A stretch of 34,404 nucleotides of DNA from Nostocales cyanobacterium LEGE 12452 (GCA_015206945.1 JADEXV010000064.1:1-34404); one strand, 5' to 3'. Positions 1 through 8,517 are shown, numbered from the stretch's first letter. A program made the numbers and translations. Notes: generated by a model from the letters alone, not told the origin.

Positions 1-37
1 TGCTAACAGTATCTTATAACCTCCTGTTAAGTGGGCA

Positions 38-69
38 AAAAATTAAAAATTAAAAATTAAAAATTAAAT
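38..69. repeat. AT-rich heptamer tandem repeat upstream of kdpC
   Basis: About four direct copies of a 7-bp unit (AAAAATT/ATTAAAA) lie just upstream of kdpC. Short tandem heptamers of this kind are typical between genes in heterocystous cyanobacteria. No function is visible. Its position inside the presumed kdp operon could affect the spacing to the upstream gene. Confidence 0.75.
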
Positions 70-94
70 TTTAGGCGCAATTGGAAAACTTTTT

Positions 95-694
95 ATGGCT
101 ATTATTCGAGAAACCATCAGAGCAATTTTTATAACTCTAATGCTTTGGTTGTTGACTGCAATCATCTATCCGCTGATAATCCTTGTAGTCGGTCAAGTTT
201 TTTTGCCCTATCAAGCTAATGGCAGTATCGTGCGGAATCTAAGTAATGAACCAATTGGTTCTGCTTTAATCGGTCAGCTATTCACATCTGAGCGATATTT
301 CCATTCTCGTCCAAGTACTATTAGATATAGCCAAGGAAAAAAAGCCAAGCCAACTGGCATATCTGGAGCTAGCAATCTCGCTGCCAGCAATCCAGAACTA
401 CTAAAGCGGATTTTAGAAGAAGCAGATAAATTGCGAGAGGAAAATCTTCAACCAATAGCTGATATAATTTATACCTCTGGCTCTGGTTTAGATCCGCATA
501 TTTCCTTTAGAGCAGCACGGCAGCAATTGACGCGAGTTGCTGGGGCGCGGGGAGTAAAAGAAGATGAGATTTTACCTTTAATTAATAAGTATACTGATGA
601 CAGATTTTTATGGATTTTTGGCGAACCGGGAGTTAATGTTCTCCGATTGAATTATGCTCTTGATTTGCAAGATATTAATCGTCAGCAAAATTAA
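95..694 (+). CDS. kdpC: Potassium-transporting ATPase subunit C (KdpC)
   Basis: KdpC is the small single-span subunit of the KdpFABC P-type K+ uptake ATPase, which acts in the plasma membrane under K+ limitation. The 199-residue product has one N-terminal membrane segment (about residues 10-36, leucine/isoleucine rich). A soluble part follows, with the family's conserved blocks: the YFHSRPS stretch near residue 69, the SGSGLDPHIS motif around 128-137 and the RQQLTRVAGARG helix after it. Length is normal for the family. The ATG at 95 is the first good start and precedes the membrane segment directly. kdpA/kdpB would be expected to the left, outside the window. A KdpD-type gene follows after about 150 bp on the same strand, as in other cyanobacterial kdp loci. 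Confidence 0.95.
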   Translation: MAIIRETIRAIFITLMLWLLTAIIYPLIILVVGQVFLPYQANGSIVRNLSNEPIGSALIGQLFTSERYFHSRPSTIRYSQGKKAKPTGISGASNLAASNPELLKRILEEADKLREENLQPIADIIYTSGSGLDPHISFRAARQQLTRVAGARGVKEDEILPLINKYTDDRFLWIFGEPGVNVLRLNYALDLQDINRQQN

Positions 695-699
695 TAAAT

Positions 700-736
700 G
701 GGTATTGGGCATGGGGCATGGGGTATTGGGCATGGG
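700..736. repeat. GGGTATT/GGGCATG short tandem repeat
   Basis: An interrupted tandem repeat of 7-bp GGGTATT, GGGCATG and GGGGCATG variants fills most of the start of the kdpC-kdpD gap. It is a typical cyanobacterial short tandem repeat with no coding potential. Confidence 0.7.
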
Positions 737-846
737 TAAAGTGCTGTTTTTGTTTCCGATGAAGTAAGAGTACTAAGTAAGTGGGCGGGAATAAACCAAA
801 TTATGCTACGAAACGAAAATAGGCTTAAAATCCTTACCAAGGACAA

Positions 847-2022
847 ATGACCAATACTGGTTCGGCTGGGAATGCGCCTTTAAATTCTGCAAGTTACTCG
901 CTTTATCCAGCACGACGACGTGGTAAGCATAAAATCTTTATTGGCATGGCTCCTGGAGTAGGCAAAACCTACCGGATGCTGGAAGAGGCACAAGCATTAA
1001 AACAGGAAGGAATTGATGTCGTCGTTGGGCTTTTGGAAACCCACGGACGCAAAGAGACAGCTGAAAAGGCAGAGGGACTGGAAATTATACCCCGTAAGCA
1101 ATATCCTCGCGGTGAGCTGACGCTGACGGATATGGATACAGATGCTATTTTAAAGCGATGTCTCGCGACAAGCCGCTTTGCGTCTACGCCCCAATTAGTT
1201 TTAATCGATGAACTTGCCCATACCAATGTCCCTGGTTCTCCACGCGAAAAGCGCTACGAAGATGTAGAAGTAGTTTTGGCCGCCGGGATTGATGTCTACT
1301 CCACAATGAATGTGCAACATTTGGAAAGTCTCAATGACTTAGTAGCCAGAATTACAGGTGTGGTAGTCCGGGAGCGAGTTCCTGACAGGATTATGGATGA
1401 AGCAGATGAAATAGTGGTAGTGGATGTCACACCAGAAACGCTGCAAGAACGGTTATTAGAAGGCAAGATTTACACACAGCCAAAAATCCAACAATCCCTC
1501 GATAATTTTTTCCAACGCCGTAACCTGATTGCTTTGCGGGAGTTGGCTTTGCGGGAGGTGGCAGACAACGTGGAAGAAAATGCGATCGCCTCTACTCCCA
1601 ATGGGCAATTCTGTAATATTCACGAGCGGGTTTTGGTGTGTGTATCCACTTATCCCAACTCAGTGCAGCTGTTACGCCGGGGTGCGAGGTTGGCTAACTA
1701 TATGAACGCGCCGCTTTATACCTTGTTCGTAGCCGATCCAGAACGCTTCCTTACCAAAGAAGAAAGCTTACACATCCACACTTGTGAGAAACTGTGTAAA
1801 GAATTTGAAGGTACTTTTCTTCGTGTTACCAACAGTAATATAGCTAATGCGATCGCTGAGGTCGCCCAAAAACATCGTATCACCCAAATTGTTATTGGAG
1901 AAAGTCAGCGATCGCGCTGGCAAATGCTCCTCAAAGGATCTTTGACGCAAAAATTGGTACGCTTGCTCAAAAACATTGATTTGCATATTATTGCCAGCGA
2001 AAAAATGGTTTCATCCAAATAG
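847..2022 (+). CDS. kdpD: Short KdpD-like protein (N-terminal KdpD domain plus USP-like domain, no kinase)
   Basis: The product corresponds to the cytoplasmic N-terminal half of the osmosensing/K+-sensing kinase KdpD. A Walker A motif GMAPGVGKT lies at residues 33-41, followed by the KdpD family block with ETHGRKET, LIDELAHTN and the VYSTMNVQHLESL stretch. A universal-stress-protein-like domain follows at about residues 259-385 (ERVLVCVS... GESQRSRWQ...GSLTQKL). The four membrane spans, HisKA and HATPase of full-length KdpD are absent: the frame stops at 391 residues and no kinase follows downstream. Truncated KdpDs of this sort are known from Anabaena, so this is probably a normal cyanobacterial form, not a broken gene. 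It may act as a nucleotide-binding regulator with a separate kinase. It is co-directional with kdpC and convergent with the next gene. Confidence 0.92.
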   Translation: MTNTGSAGNAPLNSASYSLYPARRRGKHKIFIGMAPGVGKTYRMLEEAQALKQEGIDVVVGLLETHGRKETAEKAEGLEIIPRKQYPRGELTLTDMDTDAILKRCLATSRFASTPQLVLIDELAHTNVPGSPREKRYEDVEVVLAAGIDVYSTMNVQHLESLNDLVARITGVVVRERVPDRIMDEADEIVVVDVTPETLQERLLEGKIYTQPKIQQSLDNFFQRRNLIALRELALREVADNVEENAIASTPNGQFCNIHERVLVCVSTYPNSVQLLRRGARLANYMNAPLYTLFVADPERFLTKEESLHIHTCEKLCKEFEGTFLRVTNSNIANAIAEVAQKHRITQIVIGESQRSRWQMLLKGSLTQKLVRLLKNIDLHIIASEKMVSSK

Positions 2023-2164
2023 GGTAGCGAGTAGGGGGCAGGAGGCAGAGGGAAAGAAGTGAAATATGTCTGATTTTAAATACTCAGCACGGGCTAAACG
2101 CCCCGCTACCGCTAACAGCACTCAGCACTCTTGATCTCATCTACTTAAAAAGTGCTGTATTACA
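2023..2164. other. Convergent intergenic gap with small hairpin
   Basis: This gap separates the two convergent genes. It contains a purine-rich stretch at 2031-2055 and a short GGGC-TAAAC-GCCC stem-loop at 2091-2103 inside a sequence rich in dispersed-repeat words (CTACCGCTAACAGCACTCAGCAC). There is no U-tract, so it is only a weak terminator candidate. Confidence 0.35.
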
Positions 2165-3580
2165 CTATTCTAGTATTTCTGACTTTGGTTCTCTCAGTAC
2201 CAACTCAGACATCAAATCAGGCGAAAATAGTTGTTCCTCATTTTTGAGTGTCTCAACTTGCTCTTCAGTAGCAGGTAGCCATTTGATAAATGGTAGGGGT
2301 AACAGCGTGCTGAGGTTAGTAATTACCACCAAGAGCCAAAGTGACTCAAAGTTTGTTGCAGTGATCCCCAGCCAATATGTGATTAATGCCCCGAATGCAT
2401 GAGAAACTGTTCCGGCTGAATTATAGATTGACATTAACAAGGCAAATAATGTCGCTTCCACACCAGAAGGACAAAGCCTTGCTGCTAGCACCATCACTTG
2501 CATAAAGGCAATTTTCCCCATCACAGTCAGAATTAGGCTATCACCCAAACTAAACCAGTGGTCATCTATACCTAATAGCCTGTTTGTGTGAGTTACCAAC
2601 AACAGCATCGTCATCCCCAAAAGTGACGAAAGGACAGTACTCCAAGCAAAAATCACGCGAAAAGGGATGCTTTTGAGGAAACGTTGAAAAATCCAAACAC
2701 CTGCCAAAGAAGCGAAACTTCCCACCAAGTTTACTCGCCCCAAAAATTCTGGTTCAAAGTGGAGTTCGTTGGTAGCGAAGTAGAAAAAGGCTGAGTCAGC
2801 ATTTGGGGTAGCTTGCCAGATGAAGATAAAAGCCGTTGGTAACCAAATACTTTTTTGGCTAATGGCTTGGCGTAGCTGGCTCAGTTGATGTTTGATTGGT
2901 AAAGGGTTGGTCTGATTACTATCTTGAGCATCTTTGCTAACGGGGGACTCAGCAATTAACCAAGCCACCCCTGAAACGATCAGCGGAAATAAAGCGGTAA
3001 TGCCAAAGACAGTACGGGTAGTAAAGTATTGGAGTAATAGACCGCTACAGTAGGCTGTTATTAAACCTCCGATCGCAGAAGCACCCCAGCACAGAGATTG
3101 TAGTGAGCCGGCTTTTGCTTGTGATTCGCCTCTGGCTCGTTCTACAACTAGCGAGTCAACGATAACATCACTCATGGCGACGGAGAGAGAACCAAGAGCG
3201 ATCGCTAATGTAGCTGCCCAGCTAGTATTAACTATTGTGGCCAAACTCATCCAAGAAGCAGTTCCCAGTATCCCGGATAAAATCAAGTAAGGACGGCGAC
3301 GATAGCCAAATATAGGTAAGCCATCAGAGATAAAACCAAACACCGGCTTGATCATCCAAGGTAGGAAGACAATTCCCAATAGCGCCGATACCTGAACTGG
3401 ACTCAGGAGTAGTTCATCTTTGAGAAAAAAGCTAACGGCTAGACGCGATAGCCCTAAAATTCCTTGGACAAAGTAAACGGTGAGAATTGCAATTAACTCT
3501 GCATTTGGTTCATTACCCAAAAAGAGTTTTTGTGTTACTGAGTCTTTGACCTTGGACAAGCCAGATGATTGATCTACCAT
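2165..3580 (-). CDS. BT1-family folate/biopterin-type MFS transporter
   Basis: The 471-residue product is a polytopic membrane protein with about 12 hydrophobic segments. It matches the folate-biopterin transporter (BT1/FBT) branch of the major facilitator superfamily. Visible family features include NAELIAILTVYFVQGILGLS near the start, the KPVFGFISDGLPIFGYRRRPY loop (MFS loop 2-3 signature region, around residues 72-94), and later WQATPNADSAFFYF and the CPSGVEATLFALLMS stretch (about 372-386). Members in cyanobacteria and plants carry folates or pteridines; other substrates are known in the wider family, so the substrate here is inferred. The ATG at 3580 gives a normal length. It is transcribed toward kdpD and has no obvious operon partner. 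Confidence 0.85.
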   Translation of the reverse strand: MVDQSSGLSKVKDSVTQKLFLGNEPNAELIAILTVYFVQGILGLSRLAVSFFLKDELLLSPVQVSALLGIVFLPWMIKPVFGFISDGLPIFGYRRRPYLILSGILGTASWMSLATIVNTSWAATLAIALGSLSVAMSDVIVDSLVVERARGESQAKAGSLQSLCWGASAIGGLITAYCSGLLLQYFTTRTVFGITALFPLIVSGVAWLIAESPVSKDAQDSNQTNPLPIKHQLSQLRQAISQKSIWLPTAFIFIWQATPNADSAFFYFATNELHFEPEFLGRVNLVGSFASLAGVWIFQRFLKSIPFRVIFAWSTVLSSLLGMTMLLLVTHTNRLLGIDDHWFSLGDSLILTVMGKIAFMQVMVLAARLCPSGVEATLFALLMSIYNSAGTVSHAFGALITYWLGITATNFESLWLLVVITNLSTLLPLPFIKWLPATEEQVETLKNEEQLFSPDLMSELVLREPKSEILE

Positions 3581-3713
3581 TCGATAAATATTTTTTAAAT
3601 TTTGTTTACTTTTCTATCATATCGATTCTTAAGAGGTGGGTTTTTCTCACCTTTTTCCTTTTGTTTCTTCTTTGAGTATTATTTAAGGCTTTTCTAACAA
3701 CTTTTCTTTCTTC

Positions 3714-3811
3714 TAGCAAGATGTTCTCGTTTCTGAACGGCTATTCGCCTTTGAATTTGGGACATCAAATACAGTTTTATCTACTGCGATGATTTCTTGT
3801 AGTTGCTTGTA
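3714..3811 (-). pseudogene. Possible IS4-like transposase remnant
   Basis: On the minus strand a 32-codon open stretch contains EIIAVDKTVFDVPNSKANSR and then stops. It resembles the block around the first catalytic Asp of IS4-type transposases (usually AVDGT.FDVPDTPANAR.FGR). The rest of the gene is missing on both sides and an in-frame stop precedes it. This is recognition by eye of a short degenerate fragment, so confidence is low. Confidence 0.3.
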
Positions 3812-3967
3812 TTAAAAAACACATATAAGCTGATGTTACTGATTTGGAAACAATAAATTCAGAAATCACCAGGGTTTAGCAGTATGGTCAGTATTCTCGG
3901 ATACGACATAACTGAAGAAATCTAAAATGGTTCCAGAACTCTAGTTTATTGGGGGTATCGAGAAACT

Positions 3968-4075
3968 GACCAAGAAGGGTGTAAGGTGTGGGGTGTAGGG
4001 TGTAGTGAAGAAGGAAATTTCTTTCCCACACCCAACACCCTCTTCTTTCCCACACCCAACGCCTTACTTGCCCCT
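3968..4075. repeat. GGGTGT / ACACCC short-repeat block
   Basis: G-rich copies of GGTGTGGGGTGTAGGGTGT (around 3978-4004) are followed by C-rich copies of TTTCCCACACCCAACRCC (two near-identical tandem units, 4021-4061). Together they can pair as an imperfect hairpin. A further C-rich copy lies at 4172-4206. Apparent open frames crossing the block are low-complexity translations and are not genes. Confidence 0.7.
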
Positions 4076-4171
4076 GTTTTTAAATATGGAAAAAAGAAAA
4101 AGATGTATTTCCAGACACGTATGTGCAATAAATACAGCGTCCGTTTTGAAGCCTCTGCTTTTAAGTATGGC

Positions 4172-4206
4172 GTTCCCTACACCCCACACCCTATCCCCTA
4201 CACCCT
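4172..4206. repeat. CCCTACACCC repeat abutting the kinase remnant
   Basis: A C-rich repeat (CCCTACACCCCACACCC and variants) is inverted relative to the 3978-4004 copy. It directly precedes the first recognisable codons of the kinase pseudogene at 4219. This suggests the repeat-rich DNA replaced the gene's 5' end. Confidence 0.6.
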
Positions 4207-4218
4207 TTTCATTCATTA

Positions 4219-4665
4219 CCTGTAGTAATTAAACTGCTAAAAAATTCATATCTCAGTTTCAGTGATCTGTTGCAGTTTCGCAATCAGTACACAATTGCCA
4301 AAAATCTTAACTCATCTGCGATCGTCCAAACCTACAGTCTGGAGGCGTATCAAAATGGTTATGCGTTGGTAATGGAAGATTTTGGTGGGATTTCTCTTAA
4401 AGATTATTTTGCTTGTTACCAGACGCCAGATATGGTGTCTTTTTTATCAAGAATACCAGAATTATGCTCATCAACTAAAGCGATCGCTGCAAGAACTTGA
4501 GCAAGCCCAATTACAAATAGTGCAAAATAAAATGAAAAAATGGCAAAGTTGGACAATTTAGTTGCAGATGTGGCACATGAAATTAATAACCTTATTGGAT
4601 TTCTTGAAGGCAGTCTCCACAATATCCAAGAATATTGGCAAAGGAACAGGATGAAGATGTTTTAA
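4219..4665 (+). pseudogene. Remnant of a Ser/Thr kinase-histidine kinase fusion gene
   Basis: Three pieces in successive frames are what remains of a large multidomain kinase. The first (4219-4420, frame of 4270) reads PVVIKLL with the ATP-site Lys, then QFRNQYTIAKNL and ALVMEDFGGISLKDYF. This is the N-lobe of the Ser/Thr kinase domain of the giant cyanobacterial multi-sensor kinases. The second, in another frame from about 4444, reads YQEYQNYAHQLKRSLQELEQ, the coiled coil before a histidine kinase. The third (4540-4665, shifted again at an A-run) reads LVADVAHEINNLIGFLEGSL, the H-box with its His. The middle of the protein (C-lobe, AAA, GAF/PAS) and the HATPase end are gone. So one large internal deletion, at least one frameshift and truncation are visible. 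Confidence 0.75.
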
Positions 4666-4703
4666 AAATATTGGGCGAATATAATTCGCTACTACACAAG
4701 TAA

Positions 4704-4743
4704 AGTCTACTAATGCAAAACAAGGGTTTTGCATTAGTAGACT
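4704..4743. terminator. Perfect 18-bp hairpin downstream of RTX gene
   Basis: The arms AGTCTACTAATGCAAAAC (4704-4721) and its exact complement (4726-4743) enclose a 4-nt loop. The hairpin lies about 75-115 nt past the stop of the minus-strand RTX gene, so it could terminate that transcript. No long U-tract follows on the minus strand. It could equally be a small palindromic repeat. Confidence 0.4.
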
Positions 4744-4816
4744 GACAAGAATTACGTAAACAACTGCAAACTTCTTAATTGGCAAGTGTTTCCGCTTTTC
4801 TTAGCACCATTTGTCT

Positions 4817-7357
4817 TTAGGCTACAGTGACTCCTAGCGTATAAGAACCAGGGTCAAAAAAGCCAGAACTGAAAGTTCCGCCATTTTGAGGGAAGTAATC
4901 ATAATCACTTACTGAAATGGAGTAAGTACCTGCCCCTAGTGAAGCGGTGATTGATTGAGAAGTACTGGAACTCTGTAAGTTCCCAGCACTATTAAATAGG
5001 CCGAGAACTGGATAGTTACCACTGTAATTCGGCGTGCTAATAGTCACAGTTCCTGGGTTGGCTAAAGAAAATGTGAAAAAGTCGAAATCAGGATTGTTCC
5101 CTGGAAGTCTTGCCAGTTGAGCAGAGGTATTAACTTCTGAACCTGATGTTAAATTACCTAGCTTCTCAGCAGTGGCTAGTGTGTTATTTGTCCCTTGTCC
5201 AGCATCTTCTTTCTCGTAGAACAGGAAGTCGTCACTATCAAACCTCAGAGACGACGCTTGCACAACACCAATGAGTTCATCTAGCTCTCCTGAGTTGTCC
5301 AAAAATACCCTTGTATCGGCTCCCACAGTCTGCAAGCGATAGTCTGCCAGTGTTCCTTTGAGCTGGATTCTATCTTCGTTGGAGTTGAAGCCACTGATGG
5401 TAGCGTAGTCTGCCAAACCACTACTTCCACTGTTGTTATCGTCATAGAAGACATTAGTAGCATCTCCAAGTAAGAACTGATCTTCCCCAGGCCCTCCAGT
5501 TAGGGTATCAACCTCTCCTAATCCAGGAGAATCAGAATCGTTAGAAGTATCAACGCCTATAAGGACATCATTTCCAGGCCCTCCAAGAAGAGTGTCATTG
5601 CCGATCCCGCCACGGAGGGTGTCATCGCCTTCTCCTCCTTCGATTTGGTCATTGCCAGCCCCGCCAAACAGGCTGTCATTTCCATCCTCGCCCAAGACGA
5701 GATCATTACCTTCCTGACCATCAAGAAAGTCATCGCCATCCCCACCAAACAAGGTATCATTGCCGCCTCTGCCAAAGAGGGTATCACTGCTGCCTCCTCC
5801 AAGCAGGGAGTCGCTAAAACTAGAACCAAAGACTTGCTCGATATTGAACAGGACATCACTCCCATCTCCCCCACTGGCAGTTCCAGTGCCAAGGTCAACG
5901 GTGACTCCGACGGTAGCACTTAAATAATCAGCAGTATCAACGCCATCTCCACCAAAGAGTTGGTCATTCCCGCCTCCACCTTGGAGTTGGTCATTGTCAC
6001 TTCCACCAAGCAGAATGTCATTGCCGCTGCCGCCTAGCAGGGTATCATTGCCTTCTCTACTAATGAGAGTATCACTCCCGTCCTCACCAAAGAGTTGGTC
6101 ATTGCCAGCCCCACCAAGCAGGATGTCAATGCCGCTACCGCCAAGCAGGGAATCATTGCCGTACCCGCCATTGATAAAGTCGTCGTTAGCCCCGCCAAGG
6201 AGGGTGTCATTGCCGTTATCGCCAAAGAGGCGGTCATTACCAGCCTCACCATTAACAAAGTCATTCCCGTCCCCACCACTGAGGAAGAAGTCATTGCCAG
6301 CTCCGCCAAGGATCGTGTCATTGAACCTAGAACCAACGATTCTTTCAATCTCCAACAGGACATCATTCCTGCCCGGTCCTGTAGCGGTTCCAGTGGCAAG
6401 GTTAATCGTAACTCCGGCAGTGGCACTGAAATAATCAGCAGTATCAACACCAGCTCCACCCAAGAGTTGGTTATTGCCAGTCCCACCACGCAAGGTGTCA
6501 TCGCCAGCCCCACCACGGACAATATCGTTGCCTTCCTCGCCATCAAGCAGGTCATTGCCAACTGCACCATCAAGCAGGTCATTGCCACCTCTACCAAAGA
6601 GGGTGTCATTACCGCGCGCGCCAGTTAGGGAATCGTTGAAACCAGAACCAAAGACTTGTTCGATATTAAATAGGACATCATTCCCAGCCCCTCCACTGGC
6701 AGTTCCAGTCGCTAGGTTAACGATGACACCAGCAGTGGTATTTGAATAGTCAGCAGTATCATTGCCAGTCCCACCAAAGATTTGGTCATCTCCGTCCCCT
6801 GCTTCGAGTCGGTCATTGCCAGCCCCGCCAAGGAGGGTGTCATCGCCAGCCTGACCAATCAAGTTGTCATCGCCATCCTCGCCATCAATTTGGTCATCGC
6901 CAGCCCCGCCATTGAGCGTGTCAACCCCTTCTCCGCCAAAGAGTTGGTCGTTACCGTCTTCTCCAGCGAGTCGGTCATTTCCGTCCCCGCCTTCGAGAAG
7001 GTCATTGTCAGACCCACCAAGGAAAACATCATTACCGAACCCACCAAGCAGGGTGTCGTCACCGCCTTTGCCAAGGAGTTGATCGTTATCCTCCTCGCCA
7101 TCGAGAAGGTCATTGCCAGATCCACCAAGGAGGACATCATCGCCGAACCCACCAAGCAGGGTGTTCTCGCCGTCCTCACCATTGAGAAGGTCATTACCGT
7201 CCTCGCCATTAAGCGAGTCATTGCCAGCCCCACCTAAGAGGTCATCATTGCCGCTCCGACCAAAGAGGTTATCATTACCGCCCTGACCAAGGATAGCGTC
7301 ATTATCAAACGTGCCAATTAGAGTGTTATTGCTGTTGTCTCCAATAATGTCTGCCAT
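4817..7357 (-). CDS. RTX-type calcium-binding repeat protein with C-terminal PPC domain
   Basis: The 846-residue product is mostly glycine/aspartate nonapeptide repeats (GGxGNDxLx), filling about residues 10-640. These form Ca2+-binding parallel beta-rolls in RTX proteins. Three copies of a roughly 45-residue spacer (TADYxxxTxGVxVNLxTGTASG...[15 protein letters not shown]) interrupt them near residues 200, 300 and 475. A C-terminal bacterial pre-peptidase (PPC-like) beta-sandwich follows from about residue 720 ([12 protein letters not shown] ... [17 protein letters not shown] ... YSISVSDYD). There is no N-terminal signal peptide. RTX proteins are normally exported by type I ABC systems through a C-terminal signal. 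The ATG at 7357 is preceded by GAGGGG six nucleotides upstream. It is likely secreted or surface-bound; no enzymatic domain is visible. Many open frames on the opposite strand are shadows of the repeats. Confidence 0.93.
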   Translation of the reverse strand: MADIIGDNSNNTLIGTFDNDAILGQGGNDNLFGRSGNDDLLGGAGNDSLNGEDGNDLLNGEDGENTLLGGFGDDVLLGGSGNDLLDGEEDNDQLLGKGGDDTLLGGFGNDVFLGGSDNDLLEGGDGNDRLAGEDGNDQLFGGEGVDTLNGGAGDDQIDGEDGDDNLIGQAGDDTLLGGAGNDRLEAGDGDDQIFGGTGNDTADYSNTTAGVIVNLATGTASGGAGNDVLFNIEQVFGSGFNDSLTGARGNDTLFGRGGNDLLDGAVGNDLLDGEEGNDIVRGGAGDDTLRGGTGNNQLLGGAGVDTADYFSATAGVTINLATGTATGPGRNDVLLEIERIVGSRFNDTILGGAGNDFFLSGGDGNDFVNGEAGNDRLFGDNGNDTLLGGANDDFINGGYGNDSLLGGSGIDILLGGAGNDQLFGEDGSDTLISREGNDTLLGGSGNDILLGGSDNDQLQGGGGNDQLFGGDGVDTADYLSATVGVTVDLGTGTASGGDGSDVLFNIEQVFGSSFSDSLLGGGSSDTLFGRGGNDTLFGGDGDDFLDGQEGNDLVLGEDGNDSLFGGAGNDQIEGGEGDDTLRGGIGNDTLLGGPGNDVLIGVDTSNDSDSPGLGEVDTLTGGPGEDQFLLGDATNVFYDDNNSGSSGLADYATISGFNSNEDRIQLKGTLADYRLQTVGADTRVFLDNSGELDELIGVVQASSLRFDSDDFLFYEKEDAGQGTNNTLATAEKLGNLTSGSEVNTSAQLARLPGNNPDFDFFTFSLANPGTVTISTPNYSGNYPVLGLFNSAGNLQSSSTSQSITASLGAGTYSISVSDYDYFPQNGGTFSSGFFDPGSYTLGVTVA

Positions 7358-7427
7358 ATCAATCCCCTCGGTTATAAGTGTGATTCAGAGATATTGGCTG
7401 GAAGAGGTGTCATCTATGAGTAGCCCT

Positions 7428-7822
7428 GCCAGCGGGGCTACGGTGTACACAGAAGTCTTTTAAGATTGCCTCACAAGCTTTTTATCCCCTAACCCCCCCT
7501 TAAAAAGCTACCGTGTATACACAAGTTGAGTTGGGAATCAAATGGACACAAAAGAACGGAAAATTATTTTTAAAATCCTTGATTTTCCGTTAAACCTCTA
7601 TCAATGAACTGACACGATTGATAATCAGCTTGCTCAGTTCAAAACCTTGCCTACTAAGGCTTGTATCTTACCAGGCAAGGATTTTAGGACTTGTGTATAC
7701 ACCGTAGCCTTAAAAAGGGGGGGCAAAAGCCCTTCAAAATCACCCTTTTTAAGAGGGATTTAGGGGGATCTTCAACAATTTTGATTTTATAGAAAAATGT
7801 GTGTACACCGTAGGCCAGCGGG
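7428..7822. mobile_element. Outer MITE-like element with 9-bp target duplication (interrupted by a second element)
   Basis: The element proper runs 7437-7813. Its ends are GCTACGGTGTACAC (7437-7450) and GTGTACACCGTAG (7801-7813), an inverted pair. It is bracketed by identical 9-bp direct repeats GCCAGCGGG at 7428-7436 and 7814-7822, as expected for target-site duplication. Without the inner insert it would be about 167 bp, with a CCCCCCCTTAAAAAGGGGGGG-type palindrome at its centre and no coding capacity. That marks it as a MITE moved in trans by an unseen transposase. The transposase family is not determined; a 9-bp duplication fits several DDE families. Confidence 0.8.
7498..7716. mobile_element. 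Inner MITE-like element nested in the outer one
   Basis: A 201-bp element (7507-7707) has terminal inverted repeats of about 19 bp: GCTACCGTGTATACACAAGT at the left and its near-complement ending ACACCGTAG at 7689-7707. It is flanked by exact 9-bp direct repeats CCTTAAAAA (7498-7506 and 7708-7716). The ends match those of the surrounding element (CTAC[G/C]GTGTA), so both belong to one family. It sits in the centre of the outer element. Internal inverted repeats are visible (CGGAAAAT...ATTTTCCG and CCTTGCCT...AGGCAAGG). It has no open frame worth calling. Confidence 0.85.
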
Positions 7823-7860
7823 AAGAAACCCTAGATAGGTAGTTCAAATAAATGCAGCAT

Positions 7861-7992
7861 CTATTTAGACTGGTTTTGTAACCGCTCAATAATCCGGGGT
7901 AAATCGCTCAGTGACAAGGCTCAAATGGAGTAAACTCGTTCCTGAACTGGTAGTTCGCCCCGATTTATTGAGTGGATACCTGGTTTCTTGGT
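7861..7992 (-). pseudogene. Possible protein-coding tail remnant
   Basis: On the minus strand a frame reads RGELPVQERVYSI, one TGA, then ALSLSDLPRIIERLQNQSK and a TAG at 7861-7863. Composition and ending look like the C-terminus of a real protein with one nonsense mutation. No start or upstream part is present. I do not recognise the family. The same stretch contains an imperfect inverted repeat (CCGCTCAATAATCCGGGG at 7882-7899 versus 7958-7975). Confidence 0.25.
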
Positions 7993-8147
7993 CTAGACAC
8001 TGCCTAAATAGCTATCACTAGCATAGAGCAAATGCATCTTATTTGCTACTAACTTGAGCTAATAGCCTGAAAATAAATTTTCGGGCGGTTTTTAAGCTTT
8101 TGTAACAGCTTTGAAGATGGTGGTTCTACACATATTCATATCGGGAA

Positions 8148-8513
8148 TTAGGAATGCTTAACATCTATAAAAGGCAATTTCTTGGAACTAGTAGCACCAA
8201 TAACTTCAATACCTTGTTTGCCACGAATGCCGTCTACTGGCAGAGAAACTGTATAAGGTGCGGTTGCTGGTAGTCCGATTCCGGGCAAAGTGCCAACGAC
8301 CTCAACTCCCCAATATTCAGGTTGCTGAACGTATACAAGTGGTACAAGATTCACTTCCAAATTCAAGTATGGTTTCGTTCCTCTGACAACTAAAATATAA
8401 GTGTCACTTACTATACCAGGAAGAATTTCTGCTTCTTCAAAGTCAATTAATCGAGATGACTCTGGTTTTGGTAAAGCTCGGAATTGACTAAGACTTTGCT
8501 CTAATGTACTCAT
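8148..8513 (-). CDS. Hypothetical protein, about 121 aa
   Basis: I do not recognise this family. The product starts MSTLEQSLSQFRALPKPE and is a compact, soluble, beta-rich-looking protein. It has many Val/Pro/Gly (e.g. PGIVSDTYILVVRGTKPYLN, GVEVVGTLPGIGLPATAPY) and ends PFIDVKHS. It has no signal peptide or membrane segment. The ATG at 8513 is preferred to an upstream in-frame ATG at 8549, because AAAGGAGA lies just ahead of it at the usual distance. The gene stands alone between the nested MITEs and a long non-coding stretch. Protein-like codon use and the good ribosome site support it as real. Confidence 0.7.
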   Translation of the reverse strand: MSTLEQSLSQFRALPKPESSRLIDFEEAEILPGIVSDTYILVVRGTKPYLNLEVNLVPLVYVQQPEYWGVEVVGTLPGIGLPATAPYTVSLPVDGIRGKQGIEVIGATSSKKLPFIDVKHS

Positions 8514-8517
8514 TTTT

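Noticed and set aside
3946..4232. Small ORFs on both strands between 3946 and 4232
   Set aside because: They are translations of GGGTGT/ACACCC repeats (PTPHTL, FPHPTP), not proteins.
5645..7237. Long plus-strand open frames opposite the first RTX gene
   Set aside because: They are Ser/Pro or Val/Ile/Ala low-complexity translations of the complement of GGxGxD repeats, with no ribosome sites. They are shadows.
4817..7357. CRISPR-like regular repeats
   Set aside because: The periodicity is 27 bp coding repeats (nonapeptides) with graded variation and no spacers.
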